6,775 bases of DNA from Candidatus Hermodarchaeota archaeon (GTDB lineage Archaea > Asgardarchaeota > Hermodarchaeia > Hermodarchaeales > Hermodarchaeaceae): positions 1-6,775 of the forward strand of contig JAEOSV010000254.1 of the NCBI GenBank assembly GCA_016840185.1, read 5' to 3'. Both the position numbers and the translations under genes were made by a program. Shown one piece after another: positions 1 through 6,145 of the stretch. Position 1 is the stretch's first letter, and the number at the start of each line of letters is the position of its first letter. The notes under the pieces were generated by a model. It was not told the origin of the DNA. It was given only the letters and a program-made list of their open reading frames with translations, and made no database searches.

Positions 1-112
1 TGGGGTTCCCGACAGGCTCTAGTGGGATTTGGACACGTTAATGGATAGAGAAGGTGGGTTGATTCGACCTCACAAATCGAAACACATCGCCGTGGGAACT
101 AATCACACTAAG

Positions 113-1090
113 TTAATCCCTTTCTGCTTGTTGGGAGATGTGGAATCCTTCAATCACCTTTCGACGCCGACGAGGTTTAAGGGAGTCAAGATTACCAATT
201 CGCCCTTCAATGACAGGAATTAGCTTTTCATCTATTTCATAGCCCACGCTGTTGCGGTGGGTATCCATGGCGACCTTCATTGTCGTCCCTGTACCGACGA
301 AGGGGTCAACAACCGTGTCACCGATTACTGAAAACATTCGTATTAGACGATACGCGATTTCTTCAGGGAATGCTGCGATCCGACGTGAGATTTGTCTATT
401 CCGTTGTCGAGCACCGGGCAATTGCCAAATCTGGGTAAACCATGCGTTCCGCTCACCAATCGTGTAATGGCTAGCATACCGTATCAAATCTTTTGGTGGA
501 AATGGACGAGTCTGTCCTTTGCGGAAGAGGAGGATGAATTCGCAATCCTGAGTTACATACGCGTTTGGTGGGATGAATCCTGATCCAAGAAAGGCATTCG
601 CTCGTTTAGTGGGTTTTTTCCAAAGGATATAGGGAAGCGTGATAAAGCCTAAGGCTTCACAATGCTCGATGACTTTGACATGATTTGGATATAGTTGGAA
701 GGTGTCATCGATTTTTCGGAGTGCATCACCAATGTTAATACAGGCAATGCCTCCATCGACGAGAACACGGTAACACTCGCTCCAGACTTGAGCAAGATAG
801 ACGTGCATTGAATGGAAATCTGGACAGCCCATTTTCGAAAACAAGTCATCCCATAATTCAATCATGGGATAAGGTGGTGATGTCACAATCAAGTGCACAG
901 ATTCGTTTGCCAGCTCTTCCATTCGCCGGCTGTCCCCAATTATCAAATGATGATTTGTTTCAGGAATCTTTAGGGATTTACCCTTGAGCATTTTTGCTAA
1001 TTGTCGTTCAGGATATGATGTGGACTTTGTTTTTTTATCTGGCTTCGTATCTTGTTTTTCTAGTTCTGTGCTCAAAGTCCGACCATCCAT
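113..1090 (-). CDS. DNA methyltransferase, beta class, probably N4-cytosine specific
   Basis: A 325-residue SAM-dependent DNA methyltransferase. The catalytic motif IV, TSPPYP, is at residues 70-75; the serine form (S-P-P-Y) is typical of enzymes that methylate the N4 amino group of cytosine, while N6-adenine enzymes usually have D/N-P-P-Y. The SAM-binding motif I, DPFVGTGTT, is at about 262-270, followed by GYEID at 283-287. Catalytic motif before SAM motif is the beta-class order, so the stretch between (about 130-240) should hold the target-recognition region. IGDSRRMEEL at 51-60 fits the family's N-terminal strand. The first 35 residues are Lys/Glu/Thr rich and the C-terminus has a basic RRRR patch. 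The ATG start follows GGTGAG almost directly, a short spacing. No endonuclease gene is visible nearby, so it looks like an orphan methylase. It lies 62 nt downstream of a coiled-coil/winged-helix gene on the same strand. The family call is firm; the m4C specificity is inferred from motif IV. Confidence 0.92.
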   Translation of the reverse strand: MDGRTLSTELEKQDTKPDKKTKSTSYPERQLAKMLKGKSLKIPETNHHLIIGDSRRMEELANESVHLIVTSPPYPMIELWDDLFSKMGCPDFHSMHVYLAQVWSECYRVLVDGGIACINIGDALRKIDDTFQLYPNHVKVIEHCEALGFITLPYILWKKPTKRANAFLGSGFIPPNAYVTQDCEFILLFRKGQTRPFPPKDLIRYASHYTIGERNAWFTQIWQLPGARQRNRQISRRIAAFPEEIAYRLIRMFSVIGDTVVDPFVGTGTTMKVAMDTHRNSVGYEIDEKLIPVIEGRIGNLDSLKPRRRRKVIEGFHISQQAERD

Positions 1091-1145
1091 CTCACCCTAA
1101 CAGACCTTCGGACTCTAAAGCCTTGCCATCCAAATCGAAACAAAC

Positions 1146-1157
1146 TATAATATTATA
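1146..1157 (-). promoter_or_regulatory. A/T-only palindrome, candidate TATA element for the methyltransferase gene
   Basis: TATAATATTATA is a perfect 12-bp palindrome overlapping the stop codon of the upstream coiled-coil gene. It lies about 56-67 bp before the methyltransferase ATG; with archaeal spacing (start about 25 bp downstream of the TATA centre) transcription would begin near 1126, leaving a leader of about 35 nt. This would give the methylase its own promoter even though it follows other same-strand genes. Position and composition support it; activity is inferred. Confidence 0.4.
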
Positions 1158-1887
1158 CGGAAATCGATAAGCGGGCCGTATCGGCGTTAGTAATTTCGAG
1201 AATCCCTTTATTCTCCATCTCTTTGAGAATCCGTGTTGTAATGGCTGGAGGTGATTTCGCAATTCGCTTAATCTCTGAGATTGGGGCTTCTTTTTGGTGA
1301 ATCAGGATAGCGAGTATATCTAATTCGGTCGGTTCGTGAGCCTCTGAAAGAAGGTAATCAGCAACTGGGTTCTCTTTCTTCACAGTTTTAATTTGTTTCT
1401 TTGCCGTTGATAGTGATTCCTTCTGTTTCGTGAGTTCCTGTTCCTTACCGGCCTTTAGGCGACCGAGTTCTTTCTGTTTCTCGTCCAAAATCCGTTGGTT
1501 GGTCTCTAAAACAGCTTTTCGTTGAGTGAGGTCCGCTTCTACTGTTTCGAGGCGACCTGATTTTTCCATGGTTGACGCTTTGAGGGTAACAATTTGTTGT
1601 TGGTGTTCACCGAGCTCAGTGTATAGTCCTGCGAGTTTCGCTTCTATGGCTGATCCAGATTCACGTAATTGAGACAACTGCTCCTGGCTGTGATTTATCT
1701 GAATTTGTTGCTCGTCAAGCCGGGAATCAGACAATTGAAGTTCTCGTTCAATGCGAGTCAAGGTTTGCAAAATACTTACTACTTCATTAACGAGTGCTGA
1801 CATTTGACTTCGAAAGGATTCACGTAATGCTTTCATTCGTGCCTGGTTCTGCTCAAGGATTTGTTGGAGTTGTTTAATCTCTACCAT
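1153..1887 (-). CDS. Coiled-coil protein with C-terminal winged-helix-like domain (tandem copy B)
   Basis: A 244-residue protein from the chosen ATG. Residues about 5-170 form one long predicted coiled coil: heptad-like spacing of Leu/Ile among Glu, Gln, Lys and Arg, with no signal peptide or membrane segment. After a short NPVADYL linker, residues about 186-241 read as a winged helix: helix 1 TELDILAILIHQ, helix 2 ISEIKRIAK, helix 3 SPPAITTRILKEMENKGILEI, then a short wing. This resembles MarR/ArsR-like DNA-binding folds. A GTG three codons earlier (1896) also opens the frame but lies inside the GGTGAG ribosome binding site, so the ATG at 1887 is preferred. The neighbour at 1903-2649 has the same architecture and ends 15 nt upstream, so the two are likely co-transcribed and may form a hetero-oligomer. 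Function unknown; a chromatin or regulatory role is inference. Confidence 0.8.
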   Translation of the reverse strand: MVEIKQLQQILEQNQARMKALRESFRSQMSALVNEVVSILQTLTRIERELQLSDSRLDEQQIQINHSQEQLSQLRESGSAIEAKLAGLYTELGEHQQQIVTLKASTMEKSGRLETVEADLTQRKAVLETNQRILDEKQKELGRLKAGKEQELTKQKESLSTAKKQIKTVKKENPVADYLLSEAHEPTELDILAILIHQKEAPISEIKRIAKSPPAITTRILKEMENKGILEITNADTARLSISV

Positions 1888-1891
1888 TTTT

Positions 1892-1899
1892 CTCACCTT
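1892..1899 (-). promoter_or_regulatory. Ribosome binding site that decides the start of copy B
   Basis: On the minus strand AAGGTGAG is followed by four A residues and then ATG at 1887. GGTGA pairs with the UCACC part of the archaeal 16S 3' end. The spacing suits the ATG, while the upstream GTG at 1896 overlaps the site itself and has no site of its own. Confidence 0.65.
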
Positions 1900-1902
1900 T
1901 CA

Positions 1903-2649
1903 TCACAAATCAATGGGTTTGAGCACTTTCACTTGCCCGGTTCCCTTGTCAAATTTGACAATTTTGTGTTCCGCCATCTGTTCAATGATTTCTCGTACCT
2001 TAAACCGACCTATGAACGTGGTTTTCTGGAGATGGTCTAAAGTCGTGGTGTCTTTACCTTTGAGTTCTGTAGCCACCTTAGCTTCTGGCATCGAAATAAT
2101 ACCTTGTTGTAATAGATACCGTAATGCCTTGTACTTGGCTTCCTGCAATTCTGCTTCAGTACGTGCTTCCGTAATTTGAGCATCAAGAGTTAGCAATTGA
2201 TCTGCTAGTTTCTCATCCGAGGAACTAAGTCGGTCGTCCACCTTGATTGTAGTTTTTTCAAGTTCACGTAGTGCCCGGTCAGTATTTCGTATTTCATCTT
2301 CAGCTTCTTCGAGCCTTCTTTCAGTAGTCGCTAACTCTCGCTGGAGTTTCTCCTTTTCGACTTTCGCTTCCATGAGGACCTTCTGCTGAGCCGTACTTGT
2401 CGATTCCAGCTTCCCCCGCTCAGAGCTTTCAGCTGAAAGCTCTCCTTCGAGTGCTGAAGCCTCCCGAGTCAATTCCTCTTCCGCAACGTGCCGTTCTTCC
2501 CAGTTTTCTTGGATATTGGCTGCCAGTTCTTGGAGCTGGTTAATCTGGGTAAGAATCAATGATAATTCTCGCTGCGTGGTCGCAGCCAGTTCTTCTACGA
2601 CTGCCTGGTTCTTTTTCAAGGATCCAACAAGTGAAGATATTCCTGTCAT
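1903..2649 (-). CDS. Coiled-coil protein with C-terminal winged-helix-like domain (tandem copy A)
   Basis: A 248-residue protein. Residues about 10-172 are almost continuous heptad-like helix, rich in Glu, Leu, Ala, Arg and Gln, with no membrane segment. Residues about 172-245 look like a winged helix: helix 1 around YKALRYLLQQGIIS, a central helix around TLDHLQKTTFI, recognition helix around RFKVREIIEQMAEHKIV, and a wing KFDKGTGQVKVLKP. It shares domain order and length with the next gene (1153-1887) but is divergent in sequence, so an old tandem duplication or two co-evolving subunits are both possible. Start: ATG preceded by GGCGGTAA with a 3-nt gap, a partial match to GGAGGTGA. It is the first gene of the pair, and the 124 bp before it up to 2773 hold an inverted repeat and a weak TATA candidate. 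Function unknown; DNA binding is inferred from fold appearance only. SMC-like names should not be used: there are no Walker or ABC motifs. Confidence 0.8.
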   Translation of the reverse strand: MTGISSLVGSLKKNQAVVEELAATTQRELSLILTQINQLQELAANIQENWEERHVAEEELTREASALEGELSAESSERGKLESTSTAQQKVLMEAKVEKEKLQRELATTERRLEEAEDEIRNTDRALRELEKTTIKVDDRLSSSDEKLADQLLTLDAQITEARTEAELQEAKYKALRYLLQQGIISMPEAKVATELKGKDTTTLDHLQKTTFIGRFKVREIIEQMAEHKIVKFDKGTGQVKVLKPIDL

Positions 2650-2714
2650 CTGTTACCGCCTTCAAATTCACGTTATCAATTATTGGGAGCGCTCTTACAT
2701 TAAGTACTAAAAAC

Positions 2715-2729
2715 TTCAATTGTATTGAA
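2715..2729. repeat. Inverted repeat upstream of the coiled-coil gene pair, possible operator
   Basis: TTCAAT-TGT-ATTGAA has perfect 6-bp arms around a 3-bp spacer. It lies 66-80 bp upstream of the ATG at 2649 and just upstream of an A/T-rich stretch (about 2704-2713; TTTTTAGTAC on the minus strand) that could be the TATA region. A short dyad next to a promoter is what a winged-helix dimer could bind, possibly the pair's own products, but the arms are short and A/T rich, so chance is a real alternative. Confidence 0.3.
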
Positions 2730-2773
2730 TTCCCAAAAGGGTTTTGCTAACTCCCCTCACACTCAAGAATTCG

Positions 2774-2905
2774 CTATAAGGGTTTGAGAAATCGGACATT
2801 CCCCGTATCTTGGACTGCGATGACGCCTTTGGACTGCAGAGTAGTAAGTCCAATCGGCGATGCTCTATTGAAAGAATTCTTCACAAATTTTGAGTAGTGA
2901 CTCAT
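2774..2905 (-). pseudogene. Fragment reading as the C-terminal half of a winged-helix domain
   Basis: A 43-residue open frame. Its end reads SPIGLTTLQSKGVIAVQ then DTGNVRFLKPL, which looks like a recognition helix followed by a beta-wing; the tail matches the pattern of copy A at 1903-2649 (GTGQVKVLKP against DTGNVRFLKP). Its ATG has no ribosome binding site. In another frame just upstream (minus strand, about 2933 to 2868) the DNA reads NESLLKICEEFF, a good candidate for the preceding helix, ended by a TAG at 2865-2867. Joining the two frames would give a fuller winged helix, so a frameshifted remnant is the best reading. It may be the lost C-terminus of the gene at 2926-3390. Alternatives: an intact micro-ORF, a sequencing indel, or chance. 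The similarity was judged by eye. Confidence 0.4.
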
Positions 2906-2925
2906 TGTTGCATGGACTTAGCGAC

Positions 2926-3390
2926 TTATTGTACTCGTATTGGTTGTTCTTGTTCAAGTCGCCGTGAGAATATCCTCAATTCACGTGTTAGTTCTTTATG
3001 TAATGACCGTGAAAGGGCACCGCTCCCTCGTTGCCGTGAGCTCCTTTGTTCTGTCAGTTTCCGTGCATCTAAAATCCGTTCCAGATATTTGCACACCGCT
3101 AGAAGATGCCCGAGAATCTCTTTGGCTGCAATACATTCTTGAACCAAATCCGCGTTCTCAAAGTTCGTCTTCTTGAGTTTACGATCAAATTCAGAAATAT
3201 GGTCATCAAATATTTGATCAAACTGGCTCTTCAATCGAATGATGCCCTCTTCGTTCATCGCATACGAGGTCGCCAATACCTTTCGAAGCCAGGTAATTGC
3301 CTGTGGTAAATCCTCCGGCGTTTCCACAATAGCCTGTCGCCGTTTTGGTGATTTCGCCTTTTGTCGACTACTTCGACTGGATTTACTCAT
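2926..3390 (-). CDS. Small helical protein with basic Ser/Lys/Arg-rich N-terminal tail, unknown function
   Basis: A 154-residue protein I do not recognise. Residues 1-19 are a low-complexity basic tail (SKSSRSSRQKAKSPKRR), likely disordered and able to contact nucleic acid. Residues about 27-112 are predicted mostly helical, with amphipathic segments AITWLRKVLATSYAM, IIRLKSQFDQIFDDHISEF and AKEILGHLLAVCKYLERIL. Residues 113-148 are again basic and helical. No signal peptide or membrane span. The ribosome binding site is weak (GCGGG, 7 nt before ATG). It is 106 nt downstream of the acyl-CoA synthetase gene on the same strand. A winged-helix-like fragment lies immediately 3' in other frames, so this could be the surviving N-terminal part of a larger helical/winged-helix protein. 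A genuine stand-alone gene is equally possible. Confidence 0.65.
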   Translation of the reverse strand: MSKSSRSSRQKAKSPKRRQAIVETPEDLPQAITWLRKVLATSYAMNEEGIIRLKSQFDQIFDDHISEFDRKLKKTNFENADLVQECIAAKEILGHLLAVCKYLERILDARKLTEQRSSRQRGSGALSRSLHKELTRELRIFSRRLEQEQPIRVQ

Positions 3391-3440
3391 AGTTGAACCC
3401 GCAGTCTGAAGCCTAGTTCCTATCCCAGAATCCCGAAATA

Positions 3441-3480
3441 GAACTAAATTATCGTTCGCATCGGTGAGCTATAATTATTA
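3441..3480 (-). promoter_or_regulatory. A/T-rich candidate promoter region for the small helical protein
   Basis: Two TATA-like boxes on the minus strand lie between the acyl-CoA synthetase stop and the ATG at 3390: TAATAATTATAG (3469-3480) and GATAATTTAG (within 3441-3454). Archaeal spacing would put starts near 3449 or 3423, giving leaders of about 58 or 32 nt. The second gives the more usual leader. Composition is the only evidence. Confidence 0.25.
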
Positions 3481-3496
3481 CGAAGTACTCCTCACA

Positions 3497-4915
3497 TCAC
3501 TGTTTGCGCGTAGTTCTATTGAATACCTTCTTTGCCTGCACAAACCGGATAACATTCGCTAAAGCTGTCGCACCCCTTGCCGGAGTGGCAAAAACAGGAA
3601 TCCCCCCCACTTCAAGATGGGGTTGTTCAGGTGGCGAATGGCTAATCGGTGAATTCAACACCGCAACAATAGGTTTCCGGGTGGTCCGAGAAACCTCGAT
3701 TAACCCCTCGGTTGGTGTACCTCCACCAATGTCCTCTTGAAAATTCGGAGCAAACACAGTGAGAAAAGCATCATATTGATCCCCATGAGCTGCTAGTCTG
3801 AGTGCTTCCGCAAAAACATCCGGTCGTGCCCAACCCAATGCCAGCAAATCAATCGGATTATCTATTGGAATTGCAGCAGGCAACTCCATGGCGTTTTGAA
3901 TTCCCCTAATGGTTTCCTCATCAGGTGCAGGAAGTTCTATTTTCTGTTCTTCTAAGATTTCTGCTGCGATGATTGTTGGACCTAATGTGTGGGTCACCAA
4001 AGCCACTCGATTTCCCTTAGGTAAATGCTTGAGAATTGAAAGTGCCTTGGCTGTATCAATCAGCTCAGAAATTCCTGCCACTTCCAGAATTCCGGCTTGA
4101 CGGAAGGCTGAACTATAGAGTTCACCTCGTCCTGCTAAGCTACCCGTATGACTTTTAGCGGCTCGTTGAGCTGCAGGTGTTTTTCCAACCTTGAAGGCGA
4201 GGACCGGTTTATTGGGGGAAACCTGTTTCGCGACGGTGATAAGTCGACGAGCATCCTCAGTTCCTTCAATAAACAGACAAATGATTTCTGTAGCGGGATC
4301 GTCTTTGAAGTACTCAAGAAAGTCTGCAAAGCCAAGGTTGACTCGATTCCCAATACTCGCATATTTTGCCACTCCGAGGTGTGCATCCACTGCAGCGTAG
4401 TGCATGAGTCCCGCCACGCCGCCACTCTGACTAACCATCGACACCTTTCCCGACGGGATCGGAGATGGGTATGGGAAGAATGTGGCATTTAACTTCAGTG
4501 GAATATTACCAATACCAAGGCAGTTGGGGCCAATCACACCAATTTGAGCTTCATTAGCTATTTGGGCAATCTGAGTTTCAAGAAGTTGCCCCTTTTCTCC
4601 TAGCTCCTTGAAACCAGCGGAATAAACAACCACTCCATGAATGTTTTTTTCTACACAATCTTTGAGGACGCTGGGTACTCGTGGGCTTTGAACAGCAATG
4701 AGGGCTAAATCGATGGATTTAGGAATATCCTGAACACGTGGATAAACTGCTTTATCACCAATTTTGGATAGGTTCGGATGAACAAGGAAAATCTTCCCTT
4801 CAAACCCCGACGTTTGAAGGGCACGAAGTGTTAGGTTACCAAGCTTCCGGGGGTTATCCGATGCCCCAATTATCGCAATACTCGTTGGGTTGAATATGAC
4901 ATCGAGGGCGTCCAT
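3497..4915 (-). CDS. acdA: Acyl-CoA synthetase (ADP-forming), alpha subunit
   Basis: A 472-residue alpha subunit of the NDP-forming acyl-CoA synthetase family, which converts acyl-CoA, ADP and phosphate to free acid, ATP and CoA in the cytosol. The N-terminal CoA-binding Rossmann domain starts at LDVIFNPTSIAIIGASDNP (residues 3-21); GPNCLG is at 129-134. The succinyl-CoA-ligase-like domain has SQSGG (162-166), SIGNRVNLG (187-195) and KSHTGSLAG (254-262), whose His256 is the expected phosphohistidine. Residues about 300-465 are the C-terminal ligase-CoA-like domain with DNPIDLL (352-358). The ATP-grasp beta subunit is not fused and not in the window. Start choice: the frame opens at GTG 4990, but alignment with family N-termini and the near match to the known catalytic His (257 in Pyrococcus) favour ATG 4915; ATG 4933, with AAGGCG six bases before it, is the alternative. 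The substrate cannot be read from sequence; nearby iorA suggests aryl- or branched acyl-CoA. Confidence 0.88.
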   Translation of the reverse strand: MDALDVIFNPTSIAIIGASDNPRKLGNLTLRALQTSGFEGKIFLVHPNLSKIGDKAVYPRVQDIPKSIDLALIAVQSPRVPSVLKDCVEKNIHGVVVYSAGFKELGEKGQLLETQIAQIANEAQIGVIGPNCLGIGNIPLKLNATFFPYPSPIPSGKVSMVSQSGGVAGLMHYAAVDAHLGVAKYASIGNRVNLGFADFLEYFKDDPATEIICLFIEGTEDARRLITVAKQVSPNKPVLAFKVGKTPAAQRAAKSHTGSLAGRGELYSSAFRQAGILEVAGISELIDTAKALSILKHLPKGNRVALVTHTLGPTIIAAEILEEQKIELPAPDEETIRGIQNAMELPAAIPIDNPIDLLALGWARPDVFAEALRLAAHGDQYDAFLTVFAPNFQEDIGGGTPTEGLIEVSRTTRKPIVAVLNSPISHSPPEQPHLEVGGIPVFATPARGATALANVIRFVQAKKVFNRTTRKQ

Positions 4916-5007
4916 CTTCCAGGGGCTAGCCATGAGTTTCGCCTTACTGGGCAAAAGGGAAAGGCTTCCCAAAAAGTTGCTGGTAAACACGGATTTTCCA
5001 AGGGGGA

Positions 5008-5997
5008 TTACTCGGAAAAAAGCTGACTGACACCCTTTTTGGCGATGAAGATTTCAAACTGACCTTCACGAACATTGGATTCCGGAGTTCGACCAATTAT
5101 GAGTTGTCCGTCGAATAAGGCAACGTTACGGACAGGTGGTCCACCTTGTTCCAGGTAGAGGTCAAAAAAGAATGGTAGAAATGCCAGTTCGCTGTATTCC
5201 TCGAGTAATTGGGCAACCGTTTGGTGTTCAAGTTCAAGAAAGCTCGTAATGATTTGACGGGCGGGTACAGGTCCGTCGATATTCTCAAATTGGTAAGAGA
5301 CTTTTCCTAGTTCCACGAATTCTTGGGCCTGCACGGATCCTTCCGAATAGAGGATAATTCGTCCATCATCGAGGGTGAAAAAGGTGGCCCGAATATTTTC
5401 TGGAGTTTTTCTTTTACCTTTGCCTGAAGAGGTTGGTGCCGGTTTGGTTCGGAATAAAACCTCTTTGATTGCTAAACGAATTTCCCGCGGCGTGTTCATT
5501 TCCGATAGGAGCTCGTTTGCCGTAAGAGTTTGGGTTCCTTTCACAGTTTGTCGGTGCAGTACAAGTGGTTTATCCCGCGTGGAAATGCGAATAACAATCG
5601 TACCAAAACGTCGTCGAATGATATCATCTACTGCCGCAATGTAGGGTTGTACCACCTTGAGGAATGCTCCAACATTATCTTTAGGATCGTCTTTGGGAGG
5701 AAGGACAAGCTGGTCATTGGTGATGACAAGGTAGCTGTCAAGAATCTTCAATTCTTTAACGTAGTATAAGCGCTTCCGGTACGCAAAAGGACCTTCTCGT
5801 TCCAACAGCTTGGGATGAATTTGCACGGGTTCAGTGAAATTCACTTGAGTTCCGGATTTTGTTGCAATGGTCATTGCACAGTCGCGATGTTTCACTGCAT
5901 ACTCATAGGTTTTTGAAAACACATAGTTTACAGGGAAAATCGAACGGGACAGTACTTCAAGACGGTCTGAAATCACACGGTTAATCGTATCAGCCAT
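5008..5997 (-). CDS. Uncharacterised 329-residue protein next to iorA
   Basis: I do not recognise this protein. It appears soluble: no signal peptide and no convincing membrane helix (a hydrophobic LAFLPFFFDLYL at 271-282 is too short and acidic-flanked). Residues about 1-180 look alpha/beta, with strands such as YLVITNDQLVLP (89-100) and GTIVIRIST (132-140). A Pro/Ser/Gly/Lys linker (about 184-200) leads to a second part with strands ATFFTLDDGRIILYS (204-218), a helix-rich stretch (246-270), and terminal strands NVALFDGQLIIGR (291-303) and FEIFIAK (314-320). The two strand pairs DDGRIILY and FDGQLIIGR are similar and may be repeats of one unit. Start: ATG with AGAGGA six bases upstream. It ends 92 nt before the preferred acdA start, so the two are likely co-transcribed and divergent from iorA. 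A role connected to oxidoreductase or ligase activity is inferred from position only. Confidence 0.75.
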   Translation of the reverse strand: MADTINRVISDRLEVLSRSIFPVNYVFSKTYEYAVKHRDCAMTIATKSGTQVNFTEPVQIHPKLLEREGPFAYRKRLYYVKELKILDSYLVITNDQLVLPPKDDPKDNVGAFLKVVQPYIAAVDDIIRRRFGTIVIRISTRDKPLVLHRQTVKGTQTLTANELLSEMNTPREIRLAIKEVLFRTKPAPTSSGKGKRKTPENIRATFFTLDDGRIILYSEGSVQAQEFVELGKVSYQFENIDGPVPARQIITSFLELEHQTVAQLLEEYSELAFLPFFFDLYLEQGGPPVRNVALFDGQLIIGRTPESNVREGQFEIFIAKKGVSQLFSE

Positions 5998-6041
5998 GGA
6001 AATTCCTCTGCTGGAGGTCTACGCACAACTCTGTATCGCAG

Positions 6042-6053
6042 GATTATAAGCTT
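6042..6053 (-). promoter_or_regulatory. Candidate TATA box for the 329-residue protein / acdA unit
   Basis: The minus strand reads AAGCTTATAATC, preceded by CGA-type purine-rich bases that could serve as a BRE. With a start about 26 bp downstream (near 6021) the leader would be about 24 nt and would carry the AGAGGA ribosome binding site at 6004-6009. Geometry is good; function is inferred. Confidence 0.42.
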
Positions 6054-6090
6054 CGTGTCTCCAGAGTGGCATTCCTTTCAATGATGCGTC

Positions 6091-6101
6091 ACTTAAAAAA
6101 G
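6091..6101 (+). promoter_or_regulatory. Candidate TATA box for iorA
   Basis: ACTTAAAAAAG lies about 50 bp before the iorA ATG. A start about 26 bp downstream (near 6122) would leave a leader of about 24 nt containing the AGGAG site. Together with the minus-strand box at 6042-6053 it makes a compact back-to-back promoter region of 148 bp. Confidence 0.42.
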
Positions 6102-6127
6102 CCATTCACCCGTAAGATGGGATATAC

Positions 6128-6135
6128 AAAAGGAG
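6128..6135 (+). promoter_or_regulatory. Ribosome binding site of iorA
   Basis: AAAAGGAG ends 10 nt before ATG 6146, matching the anti-Shine-Dalgarno sequence. It supports that ATG over the in-frame ATG at 6161, for which the gap would be 25 nt. Confidence 0.6.
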
Positions 6136-6145
6136 TGTCTCAACG

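Noticed and set aside
1..48. A 15-codon open frame from the window edge to a TAG at 46-48 on the plus strand, possibly the end of a gene convergent with the methylase
   Set aside because: Too short to tell from chance; the residues (WGSRQALVGFGHVNG) match no family I recognise.
1..110. A tRNA or terminator downstream of the methylase, suggested by TCCAAATCCCAC and TCGAATC on the minus strand
   Set aside because: The flanking bases do not form a T-arm stem and there is no T-run, so neither is supported. I see nothing else in this stretch.
29..223. Plus-strand frame of 64 codons
   Set aside because: Overlaps the 3' end of the methyltransferase, has no ribosome binding site and no recognisable protein pattern.
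113..1090. N6-adenine methyltransferase assignment
   Set aside because: Motif IV begins with Ser rather than Asp or Asn, which favours N4-cytosine; adenine specificity cannot be fully excluded without data.
1153..2649. SMC, Rad50 or similar ATPase identity for the coiled-coil proteins
   Set aside because: Neither has a Walker A, Walker B or ABC signature; only the coiled coil is shared.
2810..2837. Direct repeat TTGGACTGC, two copies 19 bp apart
   Set aside because: Only 9 bp, and both copies lie in the winged-helix-like fragment where similar codons explain them.
2891..2904. Hairpin TGAGT-AGTG-ACTCA just after the 154-residue gene
   Set aside because: Five base pairs and no following T-run on the minus strand; too weak to call a terminator.
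4135..4492. Open frames of 114 and 117 codons on both strands inside acdA
   Set aside because: The acdA frame carries all family motifs across this stretch; these are shadow frames.
5375..5769. Overlapping plus-strand frames of 89 and 79 codons opposite the 329-residue gene
   Set aside because: They are antisense to a longer frame with a good ribosome binding site and show no domain signal.
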